From IMG/VR virus record IMGVR_UViG_3300046007_008124, positions 28,078 to 92,077 of that record: 64,000 nucleotides of DNA; one strand, 5' to 3'. Below are positions 35,603-44,800 of the stretch, one piece after another. The notes under the pieces are model-generated. The model was not told the origin of the DNA and did not search any database. It saw only the letters and a program-made list of their open reading frames with translations. A program made the translations under genes and the position numbers. This DNA is from a virus. Within the stretch, counting starts at the first letter, position 1, and each line of letters starts with the position of its first letter.

Positions 35603-35616
35603 AATGATTGTTTCTA

Positions 35617-35624
35617 TATAAATA
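35617..35624 (-). promoter_or_regulatory. TATTTATA promoter-like motif (minus strand)
   Basis: Reads TATTTATA on the minus strand, 14 nt before the ATG at 35602, in the gap after the zincin-SOD gene. Confidence 0.5.
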
Positions 35625-37724
35625 TCACAATCGTCGATTTAAAATTCTTCCAATATCTAATTTAAAACTATTATTTTTTGATAAATTTTTAATAACGTCT
35701 TGTGGGATATTATCACCAAATTTACTAACACCATATTTTTCACCAAATAAATTCAATAAATTTAGAGTTTGTTTCGTTGTTTCATCACCAATTAAAAATT
35801 CTTCATATTCTTCTGGTTTTATTATTGGAAATTGTATTTTTCCTTTTAAAATTGGTACATCTGGATTATTTAATTTTAAAATTTTTGTTGAAAATCTTAT
35901 TTGTTGTGACCCTTTTATTTTTGGTTGAACTGTCATACCTGGGACCTTTAAAAGGTTTTTTAAAGAATTTTTATCATAATAAAATAATAAAAGTTCAAAG
36001 TTATTATTTGGTACTCCAAGTAACATCCCATCAATATCTTCCAATAAATGATCAATTAAATCTTCAGCAATATTTTTAATGTCTTGGTTTGGGTTGTTAA
36101 TTAAATTTTTTATTAAATTTGATTCATTTGATAATGTAATTAATGTATTTTTATTTTCCTCACTACCATTATATTTTTCTATATAGTTATAAACAGAACC
36201 TTTTATATTTTTTAAAACCGGAGATTCATTAAGATTTCTAACTATTTTACAAGAAATTTTTAAACCGTCTGATGATATAATATCATAAGGAGTACTAAGA
36301 CCTGTTGATAACGAACCATTAAGTAAACCAGAAATTAAAGCTTCAAAATCTAAACCCCTTGATTTACTTTTAATAAATCTATCATAATAATTATTAAATC
36401 TAAATCTTGATCTTTCGGATGTTTTTGATAAATCTAAAGTCATAAGACCACTAATTTTTCTATTAAAATTTAAACCTCTATCAATTTCAGCCGTTATAAT
36501 ATTATTTATTGCTTTATCTGCGGCTTCAGCATCTAATGGAATCAATCTAATTTTTTGTAATTCTCTGGACATCACTTTTTTCATATCCATATCAATAACT
36601 TCTGTCATTTCTCTTAATAAATTTTCTTCTTTGTTTTTTATTTTTGACAGATATAATTTGTTTACAAATTCCCAATTAACACAATCCCAAAAGTTTTTAA
36701 TGTACTCATCTCTTTTATTTTTGTATCTTAAATAATATGCGTGTTCCCAAACATCAAGACCAAGTAATGGATAACCACCATCTTTTATTATATTCATTAA
36801 TGGATTATCTTGATTTGGTGTTGACATAATTTTTAAACGATTTGATTTTGTTAAAACTAACCAAGCCCAACCAGAACCAAATCTATCTTTAGCAACCTCA
36901 TTAAATTCATCTTTTAATTTTTTTATATTACCATATTGTTTTATAATTTTTTGATAAATTTCTCCAGACGGTTTTTGTTTTTTCGGTGAAAGCATCTTCC
37001 AGAATAATGCGTGATTAAATGCACCACCAGCATTGTTTCTAATTTTTTCATCGTATCTACTAATAGATTTTATAATATCTTCTAATTCAACATCACCGTA
37101 TTTTTTCTTTGATAATGCGTCGTTTAATTTTTTAACATATCCTTTGTAATGTTTATTATAATGAACATCCATTGTTTCTGGATCGACAAATTGTTTTATT
37201 GCAGAATAAGCATACGGCAATTTTTCAATACCGATTTTTTTCATTTCATTAATAAATTCTTCTCTTAATACTTTTTTTTCCTCAATTAAAATTTGTTCAT
37301 TAAGTAGTTTTATATTATTTACTAATTTTTCTGTCGATTCAAATACCAATTTATTATAATTTGGGTAATCATTTTCAAACATTTTTACTAACCTACCAGC
37401 AAAAGCGTTTGCCTCATCTTCATTTTGACCACCAATATCAGGACCTCTCTCTCTACCCAAAACGAATCTTTGGTGTGCGTGAACCCACTCATGGGCTAAG
37501 GTTCTCATTATATCCCTATTTAAACGATTTTTTGATAATACTTTAATTTCACCATTTAAATTTTGACTACCGGTTGACATTACTCCATTTTTTTTACCAA
37601 GAAAATAAATTTTTAATTCATTTGGTACTGGATAATGCTGGTTTATAAATCTGATAAAATCATTATACATTTTTTTATCTTCTGACGTAAGACCAGAATC
37701 AATATGTTTTACTGTTACTTTCAT
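35625..37724 (-). CDS. ImmA/IrrE-like zincin - Mn-type superoxide dismutase - nuclease-like fusion
   Basis: A 699-residue, multi-domain protein. Residues 1-115 are a zincin: HEWVH at 78-82 and NEDEANAFAGRLV at 101-113, the E-x-A-N-x-F-A signature of ImmA/IrrE metalloproteases. Residues 161-360 are a full Fe/Mn superoxide dismutase: LPYAYSAIKQFVDPETMDVH, NNAGGAFNHALFW, FGSGWAWLV and LGLDVWEHAYYLRYKNKRD. Metal ligands His188, His238, Asp324 and His328 are intact; Gly234 and Gln305 (PNQDNPLM) are as in Mn enzymes. Residues about 455-500 (GLDFEALISGLL... PYDIISSDGLKISCK) resemble a PD-(D/E)xK core with Ser in place of one acid; this part is weak. It is between structural and helicase genes with its own TATTTATT motif. 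A virion or early-infection protein against oxidative stress is inferred. Confidence 0.85.
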   Translation of the reverse strand: MKVTVKHIDSGLTSEDKKMYNDFIRFINQHYPVPNELKIYFLGKKNGVMSTGSQNLNGEIKVLSKNRLNRDIMRTLAHEWVHAHQRFVLGRERGPDIGGQNEDEANAFAGRLVKMFENDYPNYNKLVFESTEKLVNNIKLLNEQILIEEKKVLREEFINEMKKIGIEKLPYAYSAIKQFVDPETMDVHYNKHYKGYVKKLNDALSKKKYGDVELEDIIKSISRYDEKIRNNAGGAFNHALFWKMLSPKKQKPSGEIYQKIIKQYGNIKKLKDEFNEVAKDRFGSGWAWLVLTKSNRLKIMSTPNQDNPLMNIIKDGGYPLLGLDVWEHAYYLRYKNKRDEYIKNFWDCVNWEFVNKLYLSKIKNKEENLLREMTEVIDMDMKKVMSRELQKIRLIPLDAEAADKAINNIITAEIDRGLNFNRKISGLMTLDLSKTSERSRFRFNNYYDRFIKSKSRGLDFEALISGLLNGSLSTGLSTPYDIISSDGLKISCKIVRNLNESPVLKNIKGSVYNYIEKYNGSEENKNTLITLSNESNLIKNLINNPNQDIKNIAEDLIDHLLEDIDGMLLGVPNNNFELLLFYYDKNSLKNLLKVPGMTVQPKIKGSQQIRFSTKILKLNNPDVPILKGKIQFPIIKPEEYEEFLIGDETTKQTLNLLNLFGEKYGVSKFGDNIPQDVIKNLSKNNSFKLDIGRILNRRL

Positions 37725-37728
37725 TAAT

Positions 37729-37736
37729 AATAAATA
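37729..37736 (-). promoter_or_regulatory. TATTTATT promoter-like motif (minus strand)
   Basis: Reads TATTTATT on the minus strand, 4 nt before the ATG at 37724. Confidence 0.4.
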
Positions 37737-37753
37737 TTAAATAGTCCTAAAAA

Positions 37754-39514
37754 CTATTTTCTTTTATTAATTAGATTAAGGATTTCTTCCACAACATCAA
37801 CTGATTCGGAAACCTCATCACCCATAACGGTACCAATGATTTTCTTTTTGGTATTTAATATATCATAAATAACACCCTCAATTGTGTTTTCAAAGATTGG
37901 GTAATATACAAGAACGTTATTTTTTTGTCCATATCTGTAAGCTCTATCTTCTGCTTGTGCGTGTTCTGCTGGAACAAAAGATAAATCATTCATAATTACA
38001 ACTTCAGCTGAAGTTAATGTAAGACCAACACCGGCGGCTTTTAAGTTCCCAACAAATACTTTTATTTTTTCATTATCTTGAAATTGGTCAACAGCATATT
38101 GTCTTTGGACTTTATTACAACTACCGTCCAAATAAACAGATTGTTTCCCAAAGTGATTGTGAATAAGTTGTAGTGTATCTGTAAAATTTGTAAAAATAAT
38201 AACTTTCTTTCCTTGTTCGATAATATTTTCGGCAAACTCAATTGTTTGTTTTACTTTTTCATTTGCAATTACTTTTCTTACCTTCATTAATTTTGAAAAC
38301 TGAACGGTAAGTGATGATGATTCTTCTTTTTTATTTTCTAACCACTCGTAGTATTCACCCATCAAATCCTTATATTCTTTTGATGAGGTTCTTAAATAAA
38401 CTGGTGTAATAATTTTATCTGGTAAATCTAAAACATCTTCTTTTAATCTACGAAGAATTTGACCTGATGTTCGGTCCCTTAATTCTTCTAGGTTTGAAGC
38501 TCCAGTTACATTCCACACTTTTCTATTTCCAGCTCTAAATTGATAACCTTGACAATAGCGAATTGCATAAGCCATCCAGTTTTGAGCAACAGGACTTTCA
38601 ATTATGTTTAAAAGATTATAATAATTCATTGGACGAGATGTCATTGGTGTTCCGGTTAACAACCAAACTCTTTTAATATCTTTAACAAAATTATTTATGA
38701 TTTTTGTTCTTTGAGCTTGAGCGTTTGAAATCATATGGGCCTCATCTAATATTACTAACTCAAATCCGGATTTTACAAGTAATGAATTTTCTTTATCCTT
38801 TTGGTCGTGAAAGTTTTTTAATATATCATAATTTACAATAACAAAATCGTGTTCAGTTGAAAATTTTTTACCTTCTGCAATATATACGGTTCTATCTGAA
38901 TAATTTGCAATTTCTCTTTCCCAATTTATTTTAAGTGATGCCGGACAAATAATTAAAATCTTTTTTGCTCCGGTCTCAAGTGCTGCAATAATTGTTGATG
39001 TCGTTTTACCAAGACCCATATCATCAGCTAATATAAATCTTTTTGAACCGACAAGTTTTTCAACAGCTTCTTTTTGATGTGTTAGTGGTGGGCGGTGATT
39101 GTATTTAGAATAATCAATCTCAACCTTCTCAACCGAATGTGTTTTAATTAAAGATGACTTTGGGACCCAAAATTCTGATAAATTATCTTTCTCAAAAAAT
39201 TTTCCCCAGATATGATACGACTTATCTTTCTCAACTAATAATTTTTCAATATATACTTTTTGTGGAATCTCAAGTAGATAACGTTCAGTTGCAAACTTTT
39301 TTGCAAAGTAAGTATCAAGAAAAACCCACTTACGTGCAACTTTTGGTTTTGTATCAAAATAGTTAACAATGTAGTCAGCTTGAGTTCTAGTAGGATAAAA
39401 CTTTTTGTTATTTTCCTTTTTGGATTTCATATATAGAATATAGTTGTTAGCCCCACTATATGAGTCTAACAATTCTAATGCCTTTTGTTCTATTATTTGT
39501 TTTTGAAGTTCCAA
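37754..39514 (-). CDS. SNF2-family helicase (SMARCAL1/UvsW-like)
   Basis: A superfamily 2 ATPase of the SNF2 type. Motif Q-like PPLTHQKEAVEKL, motif I DDMGLGKT, motif II DEAH, motif III LTGTPM, motif V GVGLTLTSA and motif VI QAEDRAYRYGQ are all present in order. It most resembles SMARCAL1-like annealing helicases found in phages and would remodel forks or reanneal strands during replication and recombination, the job of UvsW in T4. The frame is open to a TTG at 39541. The TTG at 39514 (LELQKQIIEQ) is preferred, because the intervening codons look like promoter sequence (TATTTTTATATA on the minus strand). The first ATG, at about 39430, would cut a conserved-looking helix. Confidence 0.85.
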   Translation of the reverse strand: MELQKQIIEQKALELLDSYSGANNYILYMKSKKENNKKFYPTRTQADYIVNYFDTKPKVARKWVFLDTYFAKKFATERYLLEIPQKVYIEKLLVEKDKSYHIWGKFFEKDNLSEFWVPKSSLIKTHSVEKVEIDYSKYNHRPPLTHQKEAVEKLVGSKRFILADDMGLGKTTSTIIAALETGAKKILIICPASLKINWEREIANYSDRTVYIAEGKKFSTEHDFVIVNYDILKNFHDQKDKENSLLVKSGFELVILDEAHMISNAQAQRTKIINNFVKDIKRVWLLTGTPMTSRPMNYYNLLNIIESPVAQNWMAYAIRYCQGYQFRAGNRKVWNVTGASNLEELRDRTSGQILRRLKEDVLDLPDKIITPVYLRTSSKEYKDLMGEYYEWLENKKEESSSLTVQFSKLMKVRKVIANEKVKQTIEFAENIIEQGKKVIIFTNFTDTLQLIHNHFGKQSVYLDGSCNKVQRQYAVDQFQDNEKIKVFVGNLKAAGVGLTLTSAEVVIMNDLSFVPAEHAQAEDRAYRYGQKNNVLVYYPIFENTIEGVIYDILNTKKKIIGTVMGDEVSESVDVVEEILNLINKRK

Positions 39515-39550
39515 AATTATAGTTATATATAAAAATAACAATAAAAAGAA

Positions 39551-39558
39551 TATTTATC
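39551..39558 (+). promoter_or_regulatory. TATTTATC promoter-like motif
   Basis: Second, upstream plus-strand copy in the divergent gap, 74 nt before the ATG at 39633. Weaker because another copy lies closer to the gene. Confidence 0.3.
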
Positions 39559-39607
39559 AATAAAAGTGATTTTTAAATAAAAAAGTTGTTTTTTTTTTAT
39601 ATTAATA

Positions 39608-39615
39608 TATTTATT
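39608..39615 (+). promoter_or_regulatory. TATTTATT promoter-like motif
   Basis: TATTTATT 17 nt before the ATG at 39633. Confidence 0.5.
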
Positions 39616-39632
39616 AATAAAATATAAAAATT

Positions 39633-39905
39633 ATGAAAAGAATAGTTAGATTAACAGAATCAGATCTTGCAAGAATTGTGAGAAGAGTAATTAATGAACA
39701 AGCATCAGGTTTTGCAGCTACGACACCTGGAGTAGAAATTGCTTTTCAACTACCAGGTATGAATAATTTATATTATGATTGTAAATCTGGAAAAGTATTT
39801 GACGCATCTAGTAATGACGTTTCAGATAGAGCAACATTATCATCAGGTGATAGAGCAACGCTAACCAAATGGTGTACACATAAAGGAACCGGACCTGTAA
39901 AATAA
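39633..39905 (+). CDS. Small protein with possible prohead-targeting N-terminus
   Basis: A 90-residue protein of unknown function. Residues 1-22 form a basic amphipathic segment (MKRIVRLTESDLARIVRR) ending in VINE, then QASG. T4 proteins packed into the prohead carry a short N-terminal signal cut after Leu/Ile-x-Glu by protease gp21, and INE fits that rule. The HAD protein at 45284 has a matching KIVRRLLNE. The remainder is small and neutral, with two Cys (YYDCKSGK; KWCTHKG). Single-gene unit with its own motif and terminator. An internal virion protein is inferred. Confidence 0.6.
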   Translation: MKRIVRLTESDLARIVRRVINEQASGFAATTPGVEIAFQLPGMNNLYYDCKSGKVFDASSNDVSDRATLSSGDRATLTKWCTHKGTGPVK

Positions 39906-39941
39906 TAAAAAATTATTAAAAGAATATAATTTACCAAAATC

Positions 39942-39968
39942 ACCCCAATCTAAAGTTGGGGTTTTTTT
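39942..39968 (+). terminator. Rho-independent terminator
   Basis: 7-bp stem accccaa / ttggggt with a 7-nt loop, then a T7 run, after the gene at 39633. Confidence 0.88.
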
Positions 39969-39986
39969 ATAAAATAATCATCTGAA

Positions 39987-39994
39987 TATTTATC
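39987..39994 (+). promoter_or_regulatory. TATTTATC promoter-like motif
   Basis: TATTTATC 11 nt before the ATG at 40006, directly after a terminator, which supports a new transcript start here. Confidence 0.5.
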
Positions 39995-40005
39995 AATAAA
40001 AGAAT

Positions 40006-40518
40006 ATGCAAAACAGAGTTCCAATAACACGACTTGGTAAATTTTTTGGTGATAGTGACTTTAAACTTGAGATTGAGATGGGTCAAGAGTGGTTAATTGG
40101 TGATATGAACTACACTTGTGTTTTATATCGTGTTGATAGATATAAAACCAAAACAGATGATGTTTATGGTGAAGCGGTATCAGATGGTATTAAGTTTTTA
40201 CCACCAGTTGAGTTTAACGCTTATGTTGCAATTGCGGCACCAGAAAATAAATTTCTTGGGTCGACAAAAATGGATCAAGCAGAACCTGGAAATATCACAA
40301 TGTCAGTTTATTTAAAAACACTAGAAGATTTAAAAATTGATATAGAATTTGGTGATTATGTTGGTTATTATGATACGGAATCTTTTGTTAGATATTATAC
40401 AGTTGTAAATGACGGACGTGTAACTTCAGATATAAAACATACATACAAAGGTTTCAAACCATTTTATAGAACAATAATTGCTGCTCCTGTTGGACCTAAC
40501 GAATTTAAAGGATTATAA
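40006..40518 (+). CDS. Neck / head-completion protein (gp14-like)
   Basis: A 170-residue, mostly beta protein. The C-terminal part (GDYVGYYDTESFVRYYTVVNDG then HTYKGFKPFYRTIIAAPV) matches the pattern of T4 gp14 neck protein, GDLIYFPMDNSLFEI followed by a PFY segment. An N-terminal FFGDSDFKLEIEMGQEWLIGD may be the part that binds the portal-side ring. It is followed 2 nt later by the gp15-like tail terminator, the order 14-15 seen in T4. Assignment is from local pattern plus gene order. Confidence 0.58.
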   Translation: MQNRVPITRLGKFFGDSDFKLEIEMGQEWLIGDMNYTCVLYRVDRYKTKTDDVYGEAVSDGIKFLPPVEFNAYVAIAAPENKFLGSTKMDQAEPGNITMSVYLKTLEDLKIDIEFGDYVGYYDTESFVRYYTVVNDGRVTSDIKHTYKGFKPFYRTIIAAPVGPNEFKGL

Positions 40519-40520
40519 AA

Positions 40521-41561
40521 ATGCCATTACCTAAAAAAATAAAAAAGGATATTAACCTAATTGAAAAGAAAACTCTTTTACCTAGGAGACATGAAATTGC
40601 TAATATGATTTCACAAGACGGTACGTATTTACCAAAATCATTATTACATCCGGATTTAGATAGAGGGTTTTTAGATTTTGTTCGTGATGAATTAAAGTGT
40701 GTTGTTGAAGGTAATACAATACCTATGGTTGACATTTTAATAACAACACAAAATTGGTCGCAATTTACTGAAACTTGGGATTTTCAAAATATAGATAAGA
40801 ATGTTGAACCACCATTCATTGGTGTTATAAGAACTCCTGAAGTAACATTTGGTGCCGCACCTTTTATCGCTGCAGGTAATATACCAAATAGAAGACAATA
40901 TTTTTATGCAAAGGTACCAACTTGGGACGGACAAAGGCATGGGTTTGATATCTACAAAATACCACAACCAATTTCTATTGATATAAAATATACAGTAGTA
41001 ATTGTTTGTAATAGAATGAGAGAGTTAAATAAATTTAATCAAACTGTTTTAACAAAATTTGCATCAAAACAAGCCTACCAAGTAATTAAAGGACACTACA
41101 TACCAATTATTATGGGTGATGTACAAGATGAATCAATTTTAGATCTTGAGAAGAGAAAAGTATATCTACAAAAATATACATTTACATTACAAGGATTTTT
41201 ATTGGACGAGGATGAGTTTGAAGTATCACCAGCTGTAACAAGAACTTTCCAAATTTTTGAAACTGAAAGTACTATTAAAAAAAGAAAACAAAAAAAACCG
41301 CAACCACAAATACCACCAACTTATATCCCAACATATGGAGTTGGCAATTTAGTTAACGTTCAAAAATTTGATTACACAGTAAATTTAAAATTATCAAGTA
41401 ATGAAAATGTTGACAGTTTCCAGGTTTTTATAAATGATGATTTTTATGGTACAAGTGTTACTGAAATACAAATTAATACCGGAGACGAATTAAGGATTGT
41501 AATTACAAAAGACGATAACACAAAAGAATCAAATATAATATTCAATCAAGAGTTAATTTAA
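40521..41561 (+). CDS. Tail sheath stabiliser / tail terminator (gp15-like)
   Basis: A 346-residue protein. The central segment ISIDIKYTVVIVCNRMRELNKFN, then FASKQAYQV and later RKVYLQKYTFTLQGFLL, matches the core of T4 gp15 (a strand with YELSIFTRY, a helix, then RRIEWSLTFEVNGWM), which caps the tail tube and sheath and joins the neck. A C-terminal addition after residue 255 has a Lys/Pro-rich linker (KKRKQKKPQPQIPPTY) and a small beta domain (about 280-346) absent from T4 gp15 (272 residues). It follows the gp14-like gene by 2 nt and precedes the sheath, as in T4. Confidence 0.65.
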   Translation: MPLPKKIKKDINLIEKKTLLPRRHEIANMISQDGTYLPKSLLHPDLDRGFLDFVRDELKCVVEGNTIPMVDILITTQNWSQFTETWDFQNIDKNVEPPFIGVIRTPEVTFGAAPFIAAGNIPNRRQYFYAKVPTWDGQRHGFDIYKIPQPISIDIKYTVVIVCNRMRELNKFNQTVLTKFASKQAYQVIKGHYIPIIMGDVQDESILDLEKRKVYLQKYTFTLQGFLLDEDEFEVSPAVTRTFQIFETESTIKKRKQKKPQPQIPPTYIPTYGVGNLVNVQKFDYTVNLKLSSNENVDSFQVFINDDFYGTSVTEIQINTGDELRIVITKDDNTKESNIIFNQELI

Positions 41562-41722
41562 TTCTCACCATATATATCTTTTTTTTCTTTACATTTTTCA
41601 ATAATTAAGTTTTCTAAAAACTTATACATTTTAATTCCTCTCTTATCACAATACTTTTTTAATATCTCGTGACTTTCTATTGAGATTTTTAAATTTTTAA
41701 TTTTTTTTGGTTCTTTATCCAT
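41558..41722 (-). CDS. Small ribbon-helix-helix-like protein (minus strand)
   Basis: A 54-residue ORF starting MDKEPKKIKNLKIS. A strand (NLKISIES) is followed by two helices (HEILKKYCDKRGI; KMYKFLENLIIEKCKEK), the size and order of Arc/CopG-type DNA-binding proteins. It fills the gap between the gp15-like gene, whose 3' end it overlaps by 4 nt, and the sheath. A TATTTATA motif lies 35 nt upstream on its strand, and a doubled ggtagaaaaa lies just before the start. It would explain the gap; a regulator of neighbouring late genes is possible. Confidence 0.55.
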   Translation of the reverse strand: MDKEPKKIKNLKISIESHEILKKYCDKRGIKMYKFLENLIIEKCKEKKDIYGEN

Positions 41723-41757
41723 AGGTAGAAAAAAGGTAGAAAAAAATCATACCAATA

Positions 41758-41765
41758 TATAAATA
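41758..41765 (-). promoter_or_regulatory. TATTTATA promoter-like motif (minus strand)
   Basis: Reads TATTTATA on the minus strand, 35 nt before the small ORF start at 41722. Confidence 0.4.
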
Positions 41766-41801
41766 GTTTTATTTAAGTAAAGTTTTTGGGTAAAATGTCA
41801 A

Positions 41802-41809
41802 TATTTATA
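41802..41809 (+). promoter_or_regulatory. TATTTATA promoter-like motif before the sheath gene
   Basis: TATTTATA 35 nt before the sheath ATG. The leader between them is almost pure A/T. Confidence 0.5.
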
Positions 41810-41844
41810 TATAAAAATAAAATATTAAATAAAATTTAAAACCT

Positions 41845-44800
41845 ATGGCAACTAACAGTAAAGTATTTGTATCACCAGGTGTTTATACTTCTGAAGTAGA
41901 TTTAAGTTTTGTAGCACAAAGTGTTGGTGTTACAACTTTAGGTATTGCTGGTGAGACATTAAAAGGTCCGGCATTTGAACCTATATTCGTTAGAAATTAT
42001 GACGAATACACTACTTACTTCGGTGGAACCACACCTGAAAAATTCGTAAACACACAAATTCCAAAGTATGAGGCATCATACATAGCAAAAGCATATTTGC
42101 AACAATCTAACCAATTATTTGTTACAAGAATATTAGGTCTTTCTGGTTATGATGCTGGACCTTCTTGGTCTATTGTAACTAAAGCTAATGTTGACCCAAC
42201 AACAGTTAAATTTAATTGTGTTAGCGGTGCTGTTGATCCGTCAACTTGTGAATTTGTTTGTTACACAGCTAAAACATTATCATTTGTTGTAAACTTTACA
42301 GGGTGTACAAATGGTATAAGTACTATTAGCTTTGAGACATCATTTCCAAATGAAATAGAATCTATATTAACTGAAGATTATGAAGGTTTTGATGGTTCAA
42401 TTTCTACAATTGATAATGATATTAAAAATTTAATTAACAATGTTATAAACGATGTTAACCCATTAACAGCACAAACAAATAATATAAGTTATTTTGGTGC
42501 TATTGATGGTGATGACTATGATACGTTAGCAACAATATTTTCAGCAGAAACAAATGTATATGATGTACCATCAGTTTCTGGTTTTAAAAATGATGGGACA
42601 TCGGTTAACGATTACACATCTCCATTTAATGATGCGTGGTATTATTCATTATTTGATAATGTAGGTGGAGGATCTTATTCAGGATTTTCGTTCTTTACAT
42701 ATGTTGATGATTTATTTGAGATTATCCCAATTACAACTACTTCAACAACAATGACACCTTCACCAACACCATCAGCATCACCGGTTAATCCTTGTGTTAG
42801 TCCAACGCCATTAACTTCACCAACACCAACACCAACTCCGGTTAATATTGATTGTTGGTCAGGTAGTGTTGTTGGTAAAATCTATTACTATGAAGGTGTG
42901 TCTTATACTGATTATGATGATTTAGTAATTGGAACTTTAAGATCAAGAGGTATTGCAACATATTCAGATGCTAACAATCCTGTTTATGAAGTATCTAATA
43001 TTAATAATGTTAATTTAGATATGACAGGACAATATGTTGGTGTACTTAAAAACCCATATTTACCATTTGCAATTAATGTGACAAATGATAGTGGAACAAA
43101 CTTTACTTTTGAAACTTCATTTAGTCAATCAGATTCACAATACATTGCAAAAGTATTTGGTGGTACTAACTTTGGTAAACCAAGACAATCTACACCATTA
43201 TTCTTAGAGGAAAGATTCCAATCTCTTTTAAATTACGGTTGGAGAAAAGGATTTATTAGAGGATTGAGTTCTGAAATTGTTGCATTAGATTCGGCACAAA
43301 GTGAAAGTCCACAGTCTATTGGTTGGTATTTAGATAGATATCAATCACCATCTTCACCTTGGGTTGTATCAGAATTAAGAGGTAATAAAACTTTTAACTT
43401 ATTTAAGTTTTACACAATTTCTGATGGTAATAGTGCAAACTCCGAAGTTAAAATTTCATTCATTAATATGTCATTTGCCAATAGAACATTTGATGTTTTA
43501 GTTAGAGATTATTATGACGTAGATTCAAATCCAGTTGTGATTGAAAAATTCACAAACTGTTCTATGGACCCATCTCAAAATAATTTTATTGCTAAAAAAA
43601 TTGGAACGCTAGATGGTGAATACGAATTAAATTCAAAATATATAATGGTTGAGATGAATGAGGACGCACCAATAGATGCACTACCTTGTGGTTTTGACGG
43701 TTATACATTTAGAGAATATGCTGGTGTTAAATCTCCATTCCCAGTTTATAAAACTAAATATGATTTTCCTGGTGAAGTAATTTATAATCCACCATTTGGT
43801 TTATCATCTGGAGCTGACGATTCAATTAGAAGTTCTGGTGATAATATCAGAAGAACTTACCTTGGTTTCTCAAATAATATTGGTTTTGATACAAGTTTCT
43901 TTGAATATAAAGGAAAAAGAAGTCCATTAACAACTTGTGAATTAGAAGGTGGCGAATGGGCTTACAGAACAAGAGGATTCCATATGGACCAATTTGCTAG
44001 TGGTATTACAATTTCTAGTGGATTTGCAACAAGTGGAACACCAAAATATTATGTAGGCGCGGCATCTTTCTCTTCTGAACCAACAGATATTAATAGTCCA
44101 TATTATAGATTATTCTCAAGAAAATTCACAATGTTAGTTTATGGTGGATTTGATGGTTGGGATATCTATAGAGAATATAGAACTAATGGTGATAGATTTG
44201 TTTTAGGTCGTCAAGGATTCCTTAATGGTGCTTGTGTGTCAGACAGATACCCAACAGCAACAGGGTGGGGTGCGTTTAAACAAATCTCAATTGGTGATGG
44301 TACAACTGACTATGCAAATACAGATTATTACGCTTACTTATTAGGTATTAAAACTTTTGCTAACCCAGAAGCTGTTAATATTAACGTATTCGTATCACCT
44401 GGTATTGATTATGTAAATAATAGTGATTTAGTTGAGGCGACAATTGATATGATTGAAAACGAAAGAGCTGATTCACTTTATATTGCAACAACACCGGATT
44501 ACAATATGTTTGTTCCTACAACAACTGAAGGTGATAATTTAATTTACCCACAAGAAGCTGTTGATAACTTGGAAACAACTGGAATTGATTCTAACTATAC
44601 GGCAACATATTATCCTTGGGTATTAACAAGAGATAGTGTAAACAATACACAAATCTATATTCCAGCAACGGCTGAAGTTACAAGAAACTTGGCACTTACT
44701 GATAATATAGCATTCCCTTGGTTTGCAGCGGCTGGTTATACTCGTGGTATTGTAAATTCAATTAAAGCTCGTAAGAAATTAACACAAGAAGACAGAGATG

